Shown here in pieces: positions 1-8,359 of a stretch of 64,000 bases of DNA. The stretch is from the NCBI RefSeq assembly GCF_017916515.1, contig NZ_JAFMTA010000001.1, positions 2,531,127-2,595,126 of the forward strand, read 5' to 3'. A model generated the notes under the pieces. That model searched no databases and was not told the DNA's origin. It worked only from the letters and a program-made list of their open reading frames with translations. The translations under genes were made by a program, and so were the position numbers. Source of the stretch: Naasia sp. SYSU D00948. Its GTDB lineage: Bacteria > Actinomycetota > Actinomycetes > Actinomycetales > Microbacteriaceae. How positions within the stretch are numbered: position 1 is the first letter of the stretch; the number at the start of each line of letters is the position of its first letter.

Positions 1-1437
1 CGGGATCGGCGGCGTCTCGCCCCGCTCCCACGCGGCATCGTTGCGCCAGCGGGCGAGCTCCCACACGAGCGTCTTCGGCACGTCCTTGATCGGCGCGAAG
101 CCGCCGACCGAGTCGCCGTAGATCGTCGAGTAGCCGACCGCGAGCTCGCTCTTGTTGCCGGTCGTGAGGACGAGCTGGCCCTCCTGGTTCGAGATCCCCA
201 TGAGGATCACCCCGCGGACGCGCGCCTGCACGTTCTCGGCGGCGAGGCCCGTCCAGTGGAGCTGATCCTCGAAGGGCTGGACCAGGTCCGCGATCGGCTC
301 GACCCGGTAGTGCAGGCCGATCCGCTCGGCGAGGTCCTCCGCGTCGTCCAGCGAGTGGTCGCTCGACCAGCGGCTCGGCATTCCCACGCCGTACACGCGG
401 TCCGCGCCGAGAGCGTCCGCGGCGATCGATGCGCAGACCGACGAGTCGATGCCGCCGGACAGGCCGAGGATCACGGAGCGGAACTTGTTCTTCTCGACGT
501 AGTCCCGCAGGCCGACGACGAGGGCGTTCCAGATCTGCTCCCGGTCGTCCGGCAGCTCCGCGACGTCGGGGGCGATCTCCGGGCGGTCCCGCTCCCGGCG
601 CGGCAGCTCGACGCGGTTGACGCCCTCGACGATCGTCTGCGGCGTCACGTCGGCCACGTCCACGTCGACGACGAGGAGGTGCTCCCGGAACTGCGGGGCG
701 CGCGCCAGGATCCGGCCGGACTGGTCGACCACGACCGAGTCCCCGTCGAAGACGAGGTCGTCCTGCCCGCCGACGAGGTTGACGTAGGCGACGACCGAGT
801 CGGTCTCCGCGGCGCGACGGCGCACGAGGGGGAGTCGCTGCTCGTCCTTGTCCCGCTCGAACGGGGATCCGTTGATCACGACGAGCAGGCCGGCATCCGC
901 GAGCGACACGCGAGAGACGGGTCCGCCGTCGCGCCAGATGTCCTCGCAGATCGCGAGCGCGATGTCGACGTCGCCGAGGCGGAGCACCGTCAGCTCGTCT
1001 CCCGGGATGAAGTTCCGGTACTCGTCGAACACGGAGTAGTTGGGCAGGTGGAACTTCGCCTGCCGCGCCACGAGCTCGCCGCGGTAGAGGACCGCCGCGC
1101 AGTTCTGCGCTATCGCCGACGGGGCGTTGCCGAGGCTGTTCACGCGCGGCTCGAACGGCCCGTCGGGGAACCCGACGATGACGGGCAGGTCGCCGAGCCC
1201 CTCCTCCTCGAGCCGGCCGGCCAGGTCGTGCAGCACCTCGCGGCTGCGGGACAGGAACGACGGCCGCGTCGACAGATCCTCGATGGGATAGCCGGACAGC
1301 GCCATCTCCCCGAACACGGCGAGATCGGCGCCGGAATCGAGCGCGCGACGCGTGTACTCGACGATCGAGTCCGAGTTCTCGCGGAAGGCGCCGACGATGG
1401 GATTGGTCTGAGCGAGCGCCAAGCGAACTCTGGGCAT
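1..1437 (-). CDS. nadE: Glutamine-dependent NAD+ synthetase, 3' end cut by window edge
   Basis: Makes NAD+ from deamido-NAD+ with glutamine as nitrogen donor, in the cytoplasm. The visible 479 codons cover an N-terminal nitrilase-type glutaminase domain (residues 1 to about 270) with the Glu-Lys-Cys triad at Glu44 (FGEMALSGYP), Lys128 (AKFHLPNYS) and Cys164 (ICEDIW). The ATP-pyrophosphatase synthetase domain follows, with its P-loop motif SGGIDSS at residues 328-334. The C-terminus lies beyond the left edge. I chose ATG at 1437; an in-frame GTG two codons upstream (1443) is possible. It is divergent from glnA2 with only about 60 bp between the starts. The family assignment is secure. Confidence 0.95.
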   Translation of the reverse strand, partial: MPRVRLALAQTNPIVGAFRENSDSIVEYTRRALDSGADLAVFGEMALSGYPIEDLSTRPSFLSRSREVLHDLAGRLEEEGLGDLPVIVGFPDGPFEPRVNSLGNAPSAIAQNCAAVLYRGELVARQAKFHLPNYSVFDEYRNFIPGDELTVLRLGDVDIALAICEDIWRDGGPVSRVSLADAGLLVVINGSPFERDKDEQRLPLVRRRAAETDSVVAYVNLVGGQDDLVFDGDSVVVDQSGRILARAPQFREHLLVVDVDVADVTPQTIVEGVNRVELPRRERDRPEIAPDVAELPDDREQIWNALVVGLRDYVEKNKFRSVILGLSGGIDSSVCASIAADALGADRVYGVGMPSRWSSDHSLDDAEDLAERIGLHYRVEPIADLVQPFEDQLHWTGLAAENVQARVRGVILMGISNQEGQLVLTTGNKSELAVGYSTIYGDSVGGFAPIKDVPKTLVWELARWRNDAAWERGETPPIP

Positions 1438-1497
1438 AGCCACTAACCTAATAGCGCACTCGACGGGGGCCGCGGGGCCCGCCTCAGAAGGGATTCC

Positions 1498-2853
1498 GTG
1501 GTCGACAAGCAGCGCGACTTCGTCCTCCGAACCATCGAAGAGCGCGGCATCAAGTTCGTGCGCCTCTGGTTCACCGACGTCATCGGCACGCTCAAGTCGG
1601 TCGCGATCGCCCCGGCCGAGGTGGAGGGCGCGTTCGCCGAGGGGATCGGCTTCGACGGCTCCGCCATCGAGGGACTCACCCGTGCGTTCGAGGCGGACGT
1701 CCTCGCCCATCCCGACCCCACGACCTTCCAGGTGCTGCCGTGGCGCGGCGAGATCGACCCGACCGCCCGCATGTTCTGCGACATCACCACCCCGGACGGG
1801 CAGCCGCATGCGGCGGACCCCCGCAACGTCCTGAAGCGCGCCCTCGCGAAGGCGGCGGACCGCGGATTCACCTTCTACACGCACCCCGAGATCGAGTTCT
1901 ACCTGCTCAAGTCGAGCTCGTTCGGACCCGACGGCCCGGACCCCGTCGACCGGGCCGGCTACTTCGACAACGTCCCGGGCGGCACGGCCCACGACTTCCG
2001 GCGCCGGAGCGTCCGGATGCTCGAGGACCTCGGGATCTCGGTGGAGTTCAGCCACCACGAGGCGGGGCCGGGCCAGAACGAGATCGACCTCCGCTACGCC
2101 GACGCGCTCACCATGGCGGACAACATCATGACGTTCCGCACGGTCATCAAGGAGGTGGCGATCGAGCAGGGCGTCTACGCGACGTTCATGCCGAAGCCGC
2201 TCCAGACCGAGCCGGGCAGCGGCATGCACATGCACATGTCGCTGTTCGAGGGCGACACCAACGCGTTCTTCGACCCCGGCGCGCAGTACCAGCTCTCGAC
2301 CATCGGGCGTCAGTTCATCGCGGGTCTCCTGCGGCACGCGCCGGAGATCACCGCGGTGACGAACCAGTTCGTCAACTCCTACAAGCGGCTGTGGGGCACC
2401 ACCGAGTCGAAGCTCGGCGAGGCGCCCAGCTTCATCACGTGGGGCCACAACAACCGCTCGGCGCTCGTCCGCGTGCCGCTCTACAAGCCCGGCAAGGGCA
2501 CGTCGTCGCGTGTCGAGTACCGGGCCATCGACTCGGCCGCGAACCCCTACCTCACGCTGGCACTGATGCTGGCCGCCGGCCTCAAGGGCATCGAGGAGGG
2601 CTACGAGCTCCCCGCCGAGGCGGAGGACAACGTGTGGGAGCTGACCGACGCGGAGCGCCGCGCCCTCGGCTACCGGCCGCTGCCCGCGAGCCTCGACCAC
2701 GCCATCCAGTTCATGGAGGAGTCCGAGCTCGTCGCCGAGACGCTCGGCGAGCAGGTGTTCAACTACGTGCTGCTCAACAAGCGGCGCGAGTGGCGTGAGT
2801 ACCGGGCCCAGGTGACGCCGTACGAGCTGCGGTCGAACCTCGAGGTCCTGTAG
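1498..2853 (+). CDS. glnA2: Type I glutamine synthetase, GlnA2 class, without the adenylylation tyrosine
   Basis: Cytoplasmic ligase of the GS-I fold, 451 aa, starting at GTG 1498 behind a GAAGGG ribosome site. Family signatures are visible: FDGSAIEG near the N-terminus, EIDLRYADAL, the ATP-binding stretch ending GSGMHMHMSL, and the glutamate-binding NNRSALVRVP. The loop that in adenylylated enzymes reads NLYDLPPEE is here NVWELTDAE, so the modifiable Tyr is Trp380. The gene lies 9 bp upstream of glnE, as glnA2 does in mycobacteria. Some actinobacterial paralogues of this type serve other amine substrates, so glutamine synthesis as the sole role is inferred. It is clearly distinct from the adenylylatable GlnA1 at 21266-22702. 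Confidence 0.93.
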   Translation: MVDKQRDFVLRTIEERGIKFVRLWFTDVIGTLKSVAIAPAEVEGAFAEGIGFDGSAIEGLTRAFEADVLAHPDPTTFQVLPWRGEIDPTARMFCDITTPDGQPHAADPRNVLKRALAKAADRGFTFYTHPEIEFYLLKSSSFGPDGPDPVDRAGYFDNVPGGTAHDFRRRSVRMLEDLGISVEFSHHEAGPGQNEIDLRYADALTMADNIMTFRTVIKEVAIEQGVYATFMPKPLQTEPGSGMHMHMSLFEGDTNAFFDPGAQYQLSTIGRQFIAGLLRHAPEITAVTNQFVNSYKRLWGTTESKLGEAPSFITWGHNNRSALVRVPLYKPGKGTSSRVEYRAIDSAANPYLTLALMLAAGLKGIEEGYELPAEAEDNVWELTDAERRALGYRPLPASLDHAIQFMEESELVAETLGEQVFNYVLLNKRREWREYRAQVTPYELRSNLEVL

Positions 2854-2862
2854 CCGCCTGAG

Positions 2863-5800
2863 ATGCGCCGGGAGCTGACGACCCTCAGCGAGCTGGCGCG
2901 GCTCGGCTTCGCCGACCTCGGCAGCGTCCGGGGCAAGCTCGACGAGCTCGAGAGCCTCGTCGGGACGGGGGAGGACCTCCTCCCGCTCCTCGGCGGCGTC
3001 GCGGATCCCGACCAGGCGCTGGACGAGCTGCTGCGCCTCGCCCGGCGGCATCCGGGCGAGGTGACGGCCGCGCTGTCCTCCGCGGGTGCTGCCCGGCGGC
3101 TGCTGCTCGTGCTCGGCGCGTCCGCGGGGCTCGCCGACTTCCTGAGCCGGCGCCCGGAGGCCTTCGCCGCACTCGCGGAGCCGTTCCTCGAACTGCCGGC
3201 CGCCGAGGAGATCCGCGCCGACCTGCTGGACGCGGTGGGAGCCGGCGAGGACGGTGTCGCGGCCCTGATCGGCGACGAGGGGCGGATCGCCCTTCGGGCG
3301 CGCTACCGGCGGCTGCTGCTCCGGCTCGCCGCGTGGGATCTGGGCCAGGACCGGCCGGTGGAGGGCATCCAGCCCGTCACGGCGATGCTCGCCGACCTCG
3401 CCGCCGCCGCGCTCGACGCCGCCCTCGCGGTCGCGCGGGCGGATGCCGCTCGGCCGGGAGCCGGCCCGGGGCGGTTCCGCCCGGAGGACATCGCCGCGAC
3501 CCGGCTCGCGATCATCGGCATGGGCAAGGCCGGCGCACGCGAGCTCAACTACGTCAGCGACGTCGACGTCATCTTCGTGGCGGAGCCGGCGGAGGGCAGT
3601 GAGCTCGACGCCGAGAAGGCCGTCACGATCGGCACGCGGCTCGCCATGCTCACGATGCGCGGCATCCACGAGATCGCCGTGGAGCCGGCGCTCTGGGAGG
3701 TCGACGCCAACCTCCGGCCGGAGGGAAAGAAGGGCGCGCTCGTCCGCACCCTCGAGTCCCACCTCGCCTACTACGACCGGTGGGCCAAGGACTGGGAGTT
3801 CCAGGCGCTGCTCAAGGCACGCGCGATGGCCGGCGACCGCGCGCTCGGCGAGCAGTACGTCGAGCGCGTCTGGCCCAAGGTCTGGTCGAGCTCCGAGCGG
3901 CCGAGCTTCGTCGAGCAGGTGCAGCGGATGCGCGAGCGGGTGACCGAGCACATCCCGGCCGAGGACGTCGAGCACCAGATCAAGCTCGGCCGTGGCGGCA
4001 TCCGCGACATCGAGTTCACCGTGCAGCTCCTGCAGCTCGTCCACGGACGCACGGACCCCGCCATCCGCGAGCGCGGCACCCTCCCCGCCCTGCAGGCCCT
4101 CGCGGCCGCCGGCTACATCGGCCGATCCGAGGCCGCCGAGTTCGCGGACGACTACCGCGTGCTCCGACTGCTGGAGCACCGGCTCCAGCTCGAGCGGCTG
4201 CGGCGCACGCACCTCATGCCGCGGGACGAGACCCGGCTCCGGGTGCTGGCCCGCTCGTCCGGACTCGGCACGACGGCGGAGGAGCTGCTCAGCCGGTGGC
4301 AGCGCACGAAGGTCGCGGTGCGCAGCCTGCACGAGCGGCTGTTCTACCGGCCGCTGCTCTCCGCGGTCGCGCGCATGCCGGGGTCCGCCCTCGCGCTGAC
4401 GAGCGCACAGGCGGAGGCGCGGCTCGCGGCCATCGGCTTCGTCGACCCCCGCGGCGCCCTCGGTCACATCGCCGCGCTCACCCAGGGCGTGTCCCGCCGT
4501 GCGACGATCCAGCGCCATCTGCTGCCCGTCCTGCTGCAGTGGCTCGCCGACGGCGCCGATCCGGACGGCGGGCTCCTCGCGTTCCGCCGCATCAGCGAGT
4601 CCCTCGGCGACGCGCACTGGTTCCTCCGGATGCTGCGCGACAGCCACGAGGCGGCCTTCCGGCTCACCCAGGTGCTGTCCGGCTCGCGCTTCGTCGTGGA
4701 GCTGCTGGAGCGGTACCCGGAGGCCGTCGGCTGGCTCGAGGACGAGGAGGACCTGCGGCCCCGCGGCTGGGATGCGCTGCGCGAGGAGACGAGCGCGACC
4801 ATCCTGCGGCATCGGGACAAGGACGCCGCGGCGGGCGCCCTCCGCACCGCCCGGCGCCGGGAGATCCTCCGGCTCGCCCTCGCCGGGATCCTCGGGTTCG
4901 TGAAGATCGAGGAGCTCGGACGGGCCCTCTCCGACATCACCACCGCGCTGCTGGTCGGGGTGCTCCGCAGCATCCGGCGCGAGGACGGTCCCTGGCCGGA
5001 GTTCGCGATCATCGCGATGGGGCGGTACGGGGGAGCGGAGCTCGGCTTCGGCTCGGACGCCGACATCATGTACGTGTACCGGCCGATCGCCGGCATGGCG
5101 CCCGAACTCGCGCAGTCCAAGGCGGAGCAGATCGTGAAGGAGATCACCCGTCTCACCGCGGACGCGCGCCTGCCGCTCGAGCTCGACCTGGACCTCCGGC
5201 CCGAGGGCAAGCAGGGCCCCCGGGTGCGGTCCCTCCGCTCCTACGAGGCGTACTACGCGCGGTGGTCGCTCACCTGGGAGGCGCAGGCCCTGCTCAGGGC
5301 CCGCGGCGTGGCGGGCGACCACGACCTCGTGCACGAGTTCACCGCCCTCGCCGACCGGGTGCGGTACCCCGCGGAGGTCGCGGAGAGCGAGGTGCGGGAG
5401 ATCAAGCGGATCAAGGCGCGCGTCGAGAACGAGCGGCTGCCGCAGGGCGCCGACCCGGCCCGGCACCTGAAGCTCGGCCGGGGGACGCTCAGCGACGTGG
5501 AGTGGCTCGTGCAGCTGCTCCAGCTCCAGCACGCCGCGCGGGTCCCCGCCCTGCGCACACAGTCGACGATGGCGGCTCTGACCGCCGCCGTGAACGCGTC
5601 GCTCCTCAATCCCACGGATGCCGAGCGGCTGCGCGCGGCCTGGCTGCTGTCGTCGCGCCTCCGCTCCGCGATCACCCTGTCGGCCAACAAGACCTCGGAC
5701 CTCCTGCCGTCCGGACGCCGCCAGCTCGACGGCATCGCGCGGCTGCTGGGCTTCCCGCCCGGGTCCGCCGCGGTGCTGGAGGACGAGTACCTGCGCGTCA

Positions 5801-5871
5801 CCCGGCGCTCGCGCACGGTGTTCGAGCGGCTCTTCTACGGCGAGCCCAGCCGCGTCCGCCCCGAGATGTGA
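2863..5871 (+). CDS. glnE: Bifunctional glutamine synthetase adenylyltransferase/adenylyl-removing enzyme
   Basis: Adds or removes AMP on the regulatory tyrosine of glutamine synthetase, switching its activity with nitrogen status. At 1002 aa it has the usual full length and duplicated architecture. The N-terminal nucleotidyltransferase domain carries GMGKAGARELNYVSDVD near residues 217-235. The C-terminal one carries AMGRYGGAELGFGSDADIM near 716-735. Each is followed by its helical GlnD/GlnE-linker domain. It starts at ATG 2863, nine bases after glnA2, and is probably co-transcribed with it. The neighbouring GlnA2 lacks the target Tyr, so the expected substrate in this window is GlnA1, encoded 15 kb away in convergent orientation. 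Confidence 0.96.
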   Translation: MRRELTTLSELARLGFADLGSVRGKLDELESLVGTGEDLLPLLGGVADPDQALDELLRLARRHPGEVTAALSSAGAARRLLLVLGASAGLADFLSRRPEAFAALAEPFLELPAAEEIRADLLDAVGAGEDGVAALIGDEGRIALRARYRRLLLRLAAWDLGQDRPVEGIQPVTAMLADLAAAALDAALAVARADAARPGAGPGRFRPEDIAATRLAIIGMGKAGARELNYVSDVDVIFVAEPAEGSELDAEKAVTIGTRLAMLTMRGIHEIAVEPALWEVDANLRPEGKKGALVRTLESHLAYYDRWAKDWEFQALLKARAMAGDRALGEQYVERVWPKVWSSSERPSFVEQVQRMRERVTEHIPAEDVEHQIKLGRGGIRDIEFTVQLLQLVHGRTDPAIRERGTLPALQALAAAGYIGRSEAAEFADDYRVLRLLEHRLQLERLRRTHLMPRDETRLRVLARSSGLGTTAEELLSRWQRTKVAVRSLHERLFYRPLLSAVARMPGSALALTSAQAEARLAAIGFVDPRGALGHIAALTQGVSRRATIQRHLLPVLLQWLADGADPDGGLLAFRRISESLGDAHWFLRMLRDSHEAAFRLTQVLSGSRFVVELLERYPEAVGWLEDEEDLRPRGWDALREETSATILRHRDKDAAAGALRTARRREILRLALAGILGFVKIEELGRALSDITTALLVGVLRSIRREDGPWPEFAIIAMGRYGGAELGFGSDADIMYVYRPIAGMAPELAQSKAEQIVKEITRLTADARLPLELDLDLRPEGKQGPRVRSLRSYEAYYARWSLTWEAQALLRARGVAGDHDLVHEFTALADRVRYPAEVAESEVREIKRIKARVENERLPQGADPARHLKLGRGTLSDVEWLVQLLQLQHAARVPALRTQSTMAALTAAVNASLLNPTDAERLRAAWLLSSRLRSAITLSANKTSDLLPSGRRQLDGIARLLGFPPGSAAVLEDEYLRVTRRSRTVFERLFYGEPSRVRPEM

Positions 5872-5873
5872 AG

Positions 5874-5940
5874 CCCGTCGAGATGCCACCTGGTGCTCCC
5901 TTCTCCCTGCTTTGGGAGCACCAGGTGGCACTTCGACGGG
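5874..5940. repeat. Palindromic repeat family A, copy 1
   Basis: A 67-bp near-perfect palindrome lies just after the glnE stop. Two 27-nt arms (5874-5900 and 5914-5940) match at 25 of 27 positions around a 13-nt loop. The core is ATGCCACCTGGTGCTCCC facing its complement. Related copies sit at 20454-20520 and 21101-21166. It could act as a transcription terminator for glnE, but it has no T-tract and it recurs, which points to a REP-like dispersed element. Confidence 0.85.
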
Positions 5941-6007
5941 TGGGTCGAGGGGAGGGACGCGCTCTGGTAGAACGGGAGGGGAACGTTCCCGGAGTGCGAG
6001 GGCGGGC

Positions 6008-7489
6008 ATGGCGGACACCGGCGGCCGGGACGTGCGGCCCAACATCCTGCTGATCCTCGCCGATCAGGTCGTCCCGTTCCTGACCGCGCCGTACGGCGAT
6101 CCGGTCGCGAGGACCCCGAACCTGCAGCACCTCGCCGAGCGGGGCGTGCGCTTCGACGCCGCCTACACGCCCGCGCCGCTCTGCGCCCCGGCGCGGGCCG
6201 CCCTCGTGGCCGGGCGCGACGCATCCGCTCTGGGGTGCTTCGACAACGCCTCGATCCTGCCCTCGGACGTGCCGACGATGGGGCACTACCTGACGAACCA
6301 GGGCTACGACACGGTGCTGACCGGCAAGATGCACTTCATCGGCCCCGACCAGCTGCACGGGTTCCGGCGCCGGCTCACCACCGACGTCTTCCCGGCGAGC
6401 CTCGACTGGGTTCCCGTGCCGGACGAGCACGGCCGGTTCCCGGCCGGCGGGCACGCGCGCCACTACGCGGATCCCGATCCCGGCGTCCGGACGTGGACGA
6501 AGTTCATGGACTTCGACGAGGAGACCCAGCACCGGGCGCTGCAGTACCTCCGTGAGCGCGGCCGGACCCAGGCCGCCGAGCCGTTCGGCATGATCGTGTC
6601 CTTCCACCACCCGCACGACCCGTTCCACGTGCCGCGGGAGTACTGGGACCTCTACGAAAATGTCGACATCCCCCTCTCGTCCTGGCCGGAGGGGATCGCC
6701 GAGTCGGTCATGGACCGGTGGGCGAACGAGGCCCACGACACCGCCGGATTCGACCTGCTCGACCCGGACTCGCGGCGCCGGCTGCGGCGGGCGTACTACG
6801 CGGCGCTCAGCTACGTGGACGACAAGATCGGCGCGATGCTCGACGCGCTCCGGGCGTCGGGGGAGCTGGAGCGGACCGTGATCGTCGTGACGAGCGATCA
6901 CGGCGACATGATGACCGAGCGCGGCATGGTGCAGAAGCGCACCTTCTACGAGTGGTCGTCCCGCGTCCCGCTCACCCTGACCTTCCCCGACGGGGCGTAC
7001 GCCGGCTCCGCCGTGCCCACGCCCGTCTCGCTGATCGATCTCCTGCCGACGTTCCTCGACCTCGCGGGCGTCCCGGAGGCGGGCCGCGCGCAGCTCGACG
7101 GCCGCAGCCTCCTGCCGGTGCTCGAGGGCGGGCACGACGGGAACGTCCCGGTCTTCTCCGAGTATCACCTCGAGAAGGTGCACGCGCCCTGCTTCATGGT
7201 CCGCCGCGGCCGCTGGAAGTACGTCTACGTGCACGGCCACGACCGCCAGCTGTTCGACCTCGAGACGGACCCGGACGAGTGGACGGACCTGTCCGGCCGT
7301 CCCGAGCACGCGGACGTCGAGGCGGAGCTGCACCGGCTGCTCCTCGAGCGCTTCGACCCCGACGCCCTCGCCGCCGCCGGACAGGCGAGCGTCCGCCGCC
7401 GCGCCATCGTCGCCGAGGCGATGCGGCGCAACCACCAGCACTGGGACTACACCCCGGTCTTCGACGCCACCCGCCAGTACGTGCGGTGA
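6008..7489 (+). CDS. betC: Type I sulfatase, choline-sulfatase-like
   Basis: A 493-aa sulfatase of the alkaline phosphatase superfamily, probably hydrolysing choline-O-sulfate to choline and sulfate in the cytoplasm (no signal peptide). The formylglycine motif C-x-P-x-R is present as CAPAR with Cys59 as the residue to be oxidised. The metal site starts with NILLILADQ at the N-terminus, and VTSDHGDM lies in the C-terminal half. The end, HWDYTPVFDATRQYVR, matches the C-terminal module typical of choline sulfatases. The reading frame is open upstream into glnE, but ATG 6008 begins the homologous sequence. No betaine genes (betA/betB) or choline transporter are adjacent, so the substrate is inferred. 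Confidence 0.88.
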   Translation: MADTGGRDVRPNILLILADQVVPFLTAPYGDPVARTPNLQHLAERGVRFDAAYTPAPLCAPARAALVAGRDASALGCFDNASILPSDVPTMGHYLTNQGYDTVLTGKMHFIGPDQLHGFRRRLTTDVFPASLDWVPVPDEHGRFPAGGHARHYADPDPGVRTWTKFMDFDEETQHRALQYLRERGRTQAAEPFGMIVSFHHPHDPFHVPREYWDLYENVDIPLSSWPEGIAESVMDRWANEAHDTAGFDLLDPDSRRRLRRAYYAALSYVDDKIGAMLDALRASGELERTVIVVTSDHGDMMTERGMVQKRTFYEWSSRVPLTLTFPDGAYAGSAVPTPVSLIDLLPTFLDLAGVPEAGRAQLDGRSLLPVLEGGHDGNVPVFSEYHLEKVHAPCFMVRRGRWKYVYVHGHDRQLFDLETDPDEWTDLSGRPEHADVEAELHRLLLERFDPDALAAAGQASVRRRAIVAEAMRRNHQHWDYTPVFDATRQYVR

Positions 7490-7495
7490 CGCCCT

Positions 7496-7600
7496 TTGCG
7501 CGGATCAGGAGTTTCGACGCGGTTCAGGGGATCCGGCGGGTCTCGCACGCGGTTCAGGAGGACTCGCCGCGCCGGGACGGGGGAGTCCTGATCCGCGCAA
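7496..7600. repeat. Palindromic repeat family B, copy 1
   Basis: A 105-bp element bounded by perfect 15-bp inverted arms, TTGCGCGGATCAGGA at 7496-7510 and its complement at 7586-7600. Two further CGGTTCAGG motifs lie between them in the orientation of the left arm. It fills the gap between betC and the broken acetyltransferase. A second element of exactly the same length is at 35449-35553. Confidence 0.8.
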
Positions 7601-7658
7601 CAGCGTGCAGCCCGACGGCACGGTTGCAGGGTCCGCCGCGCGTCGTACCGTGGATGCC

Positions 7659-8250
7659 GTGACCGAGGACGCCGTCCGCATCGTCCCCATCGGCGAGGTG
7701 CCGTGGGCCGATGTGGAGACGGTGTTCGGCACGCGAGGGGATCCGTCCCGCTGCTTCTGCCAGTGACTTCAAGCTGTCGGGAGGGCAGTGGCGGGGGTCG
7801 ACCCGGGAGCAGTGCCGCGACGCGCTCCGCGAGCAGGCGCGGGAGGCGCCGGGGCCGGGGCTCGTCGCCTACCTCGGGAACGAGCGCGCCGGGTGGTGCG
7901 CCGTCGAGCCGCGAGCGAACTACGAGCGGCTCCGCTCGTCCCGGGTCCCCAGGGCGAGCCCGGACAGCGACTTCGAGGACACCTCGATCTGGGCGATCAC
8001 GTGCCTCGTGGTCAGGGTCGGGTTCCGGAGGCGGGGCATCGCCCGGGTCCTCGTCCGGGCCGCGATCGAGCACGCGCGGGCGAACGGGGCGACGGTCGTC
8101 GAGGCGTACCCGGTGGACACGGACGAGCGACCGGATGCGAGTGCCGCGGAGCTGTACCACGGCACGGTGTCCCTGTTCCGCGCCGCGGGCCTGGAGGTGG
8201 CAGCCACGCCGCTGCCCGGACGCGCGCTCATGCGGCTCCGCGTCGGCTGA
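7659..8250 (+). pseudogene. GNAT-family N-acetyltransferase broken by a +1 frameshift
   Basis: The N-terminal piece starts at GTG 7659 and reads 35 codons to CRCFCQ-type sequence, ending at TGA 7764-7766. From 7768 the next frame continues the same protein as FKLSGGQWRGSTR and runs to 8250. The GNAT acetyl-CoA region in the second piece is intact (VVRVGFRRRGIARVLVRAAI). Homologues of this family read CQWFKL across the break, so TGAC stands where TGG is expected: one extra base. An in-frame ATG at 7711 would give 179 aa but lacks the true N-terminus. Either a real pseudogene or a sequencing error in a GC-rich tract. Confidence 0.72.
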
Positions 8251-8292
8251 ACCCCGTCTTCCCGAGCCGCACCGCTTCCCGACGGGAGGGGG

Positions 8293-8349
8293 CGACTTGC
8301 CGAAAAGTCGGCCCCGCAGCCCCCGCGCGCCCGATTTTTCGGCAAGTCG
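8293..8349. repeat. Long intergenic palindrome C
   Basis: Two 19-nt arms (8293-8311 and 8331-8349) with one mismatch flank a 19-nt C-rich loop; the arm core is CGACTTGCCGAAAA. It lies between the convergent acetyltransferase remnant and the HemD-type gene. It may terminate both transcripts, since each arm carries an A- or T-run. No second copy was seen in the window. Confidence 0.7.
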
Positions 8350-8359
8350 GCCGTCCGCG

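Noticed and set aside
256-1446. Long plus-strand open frame over nadE
   Set aside because: It is antisense to a complete NadE reading with intact catalytic motifs; it reflects third-position GC bias.
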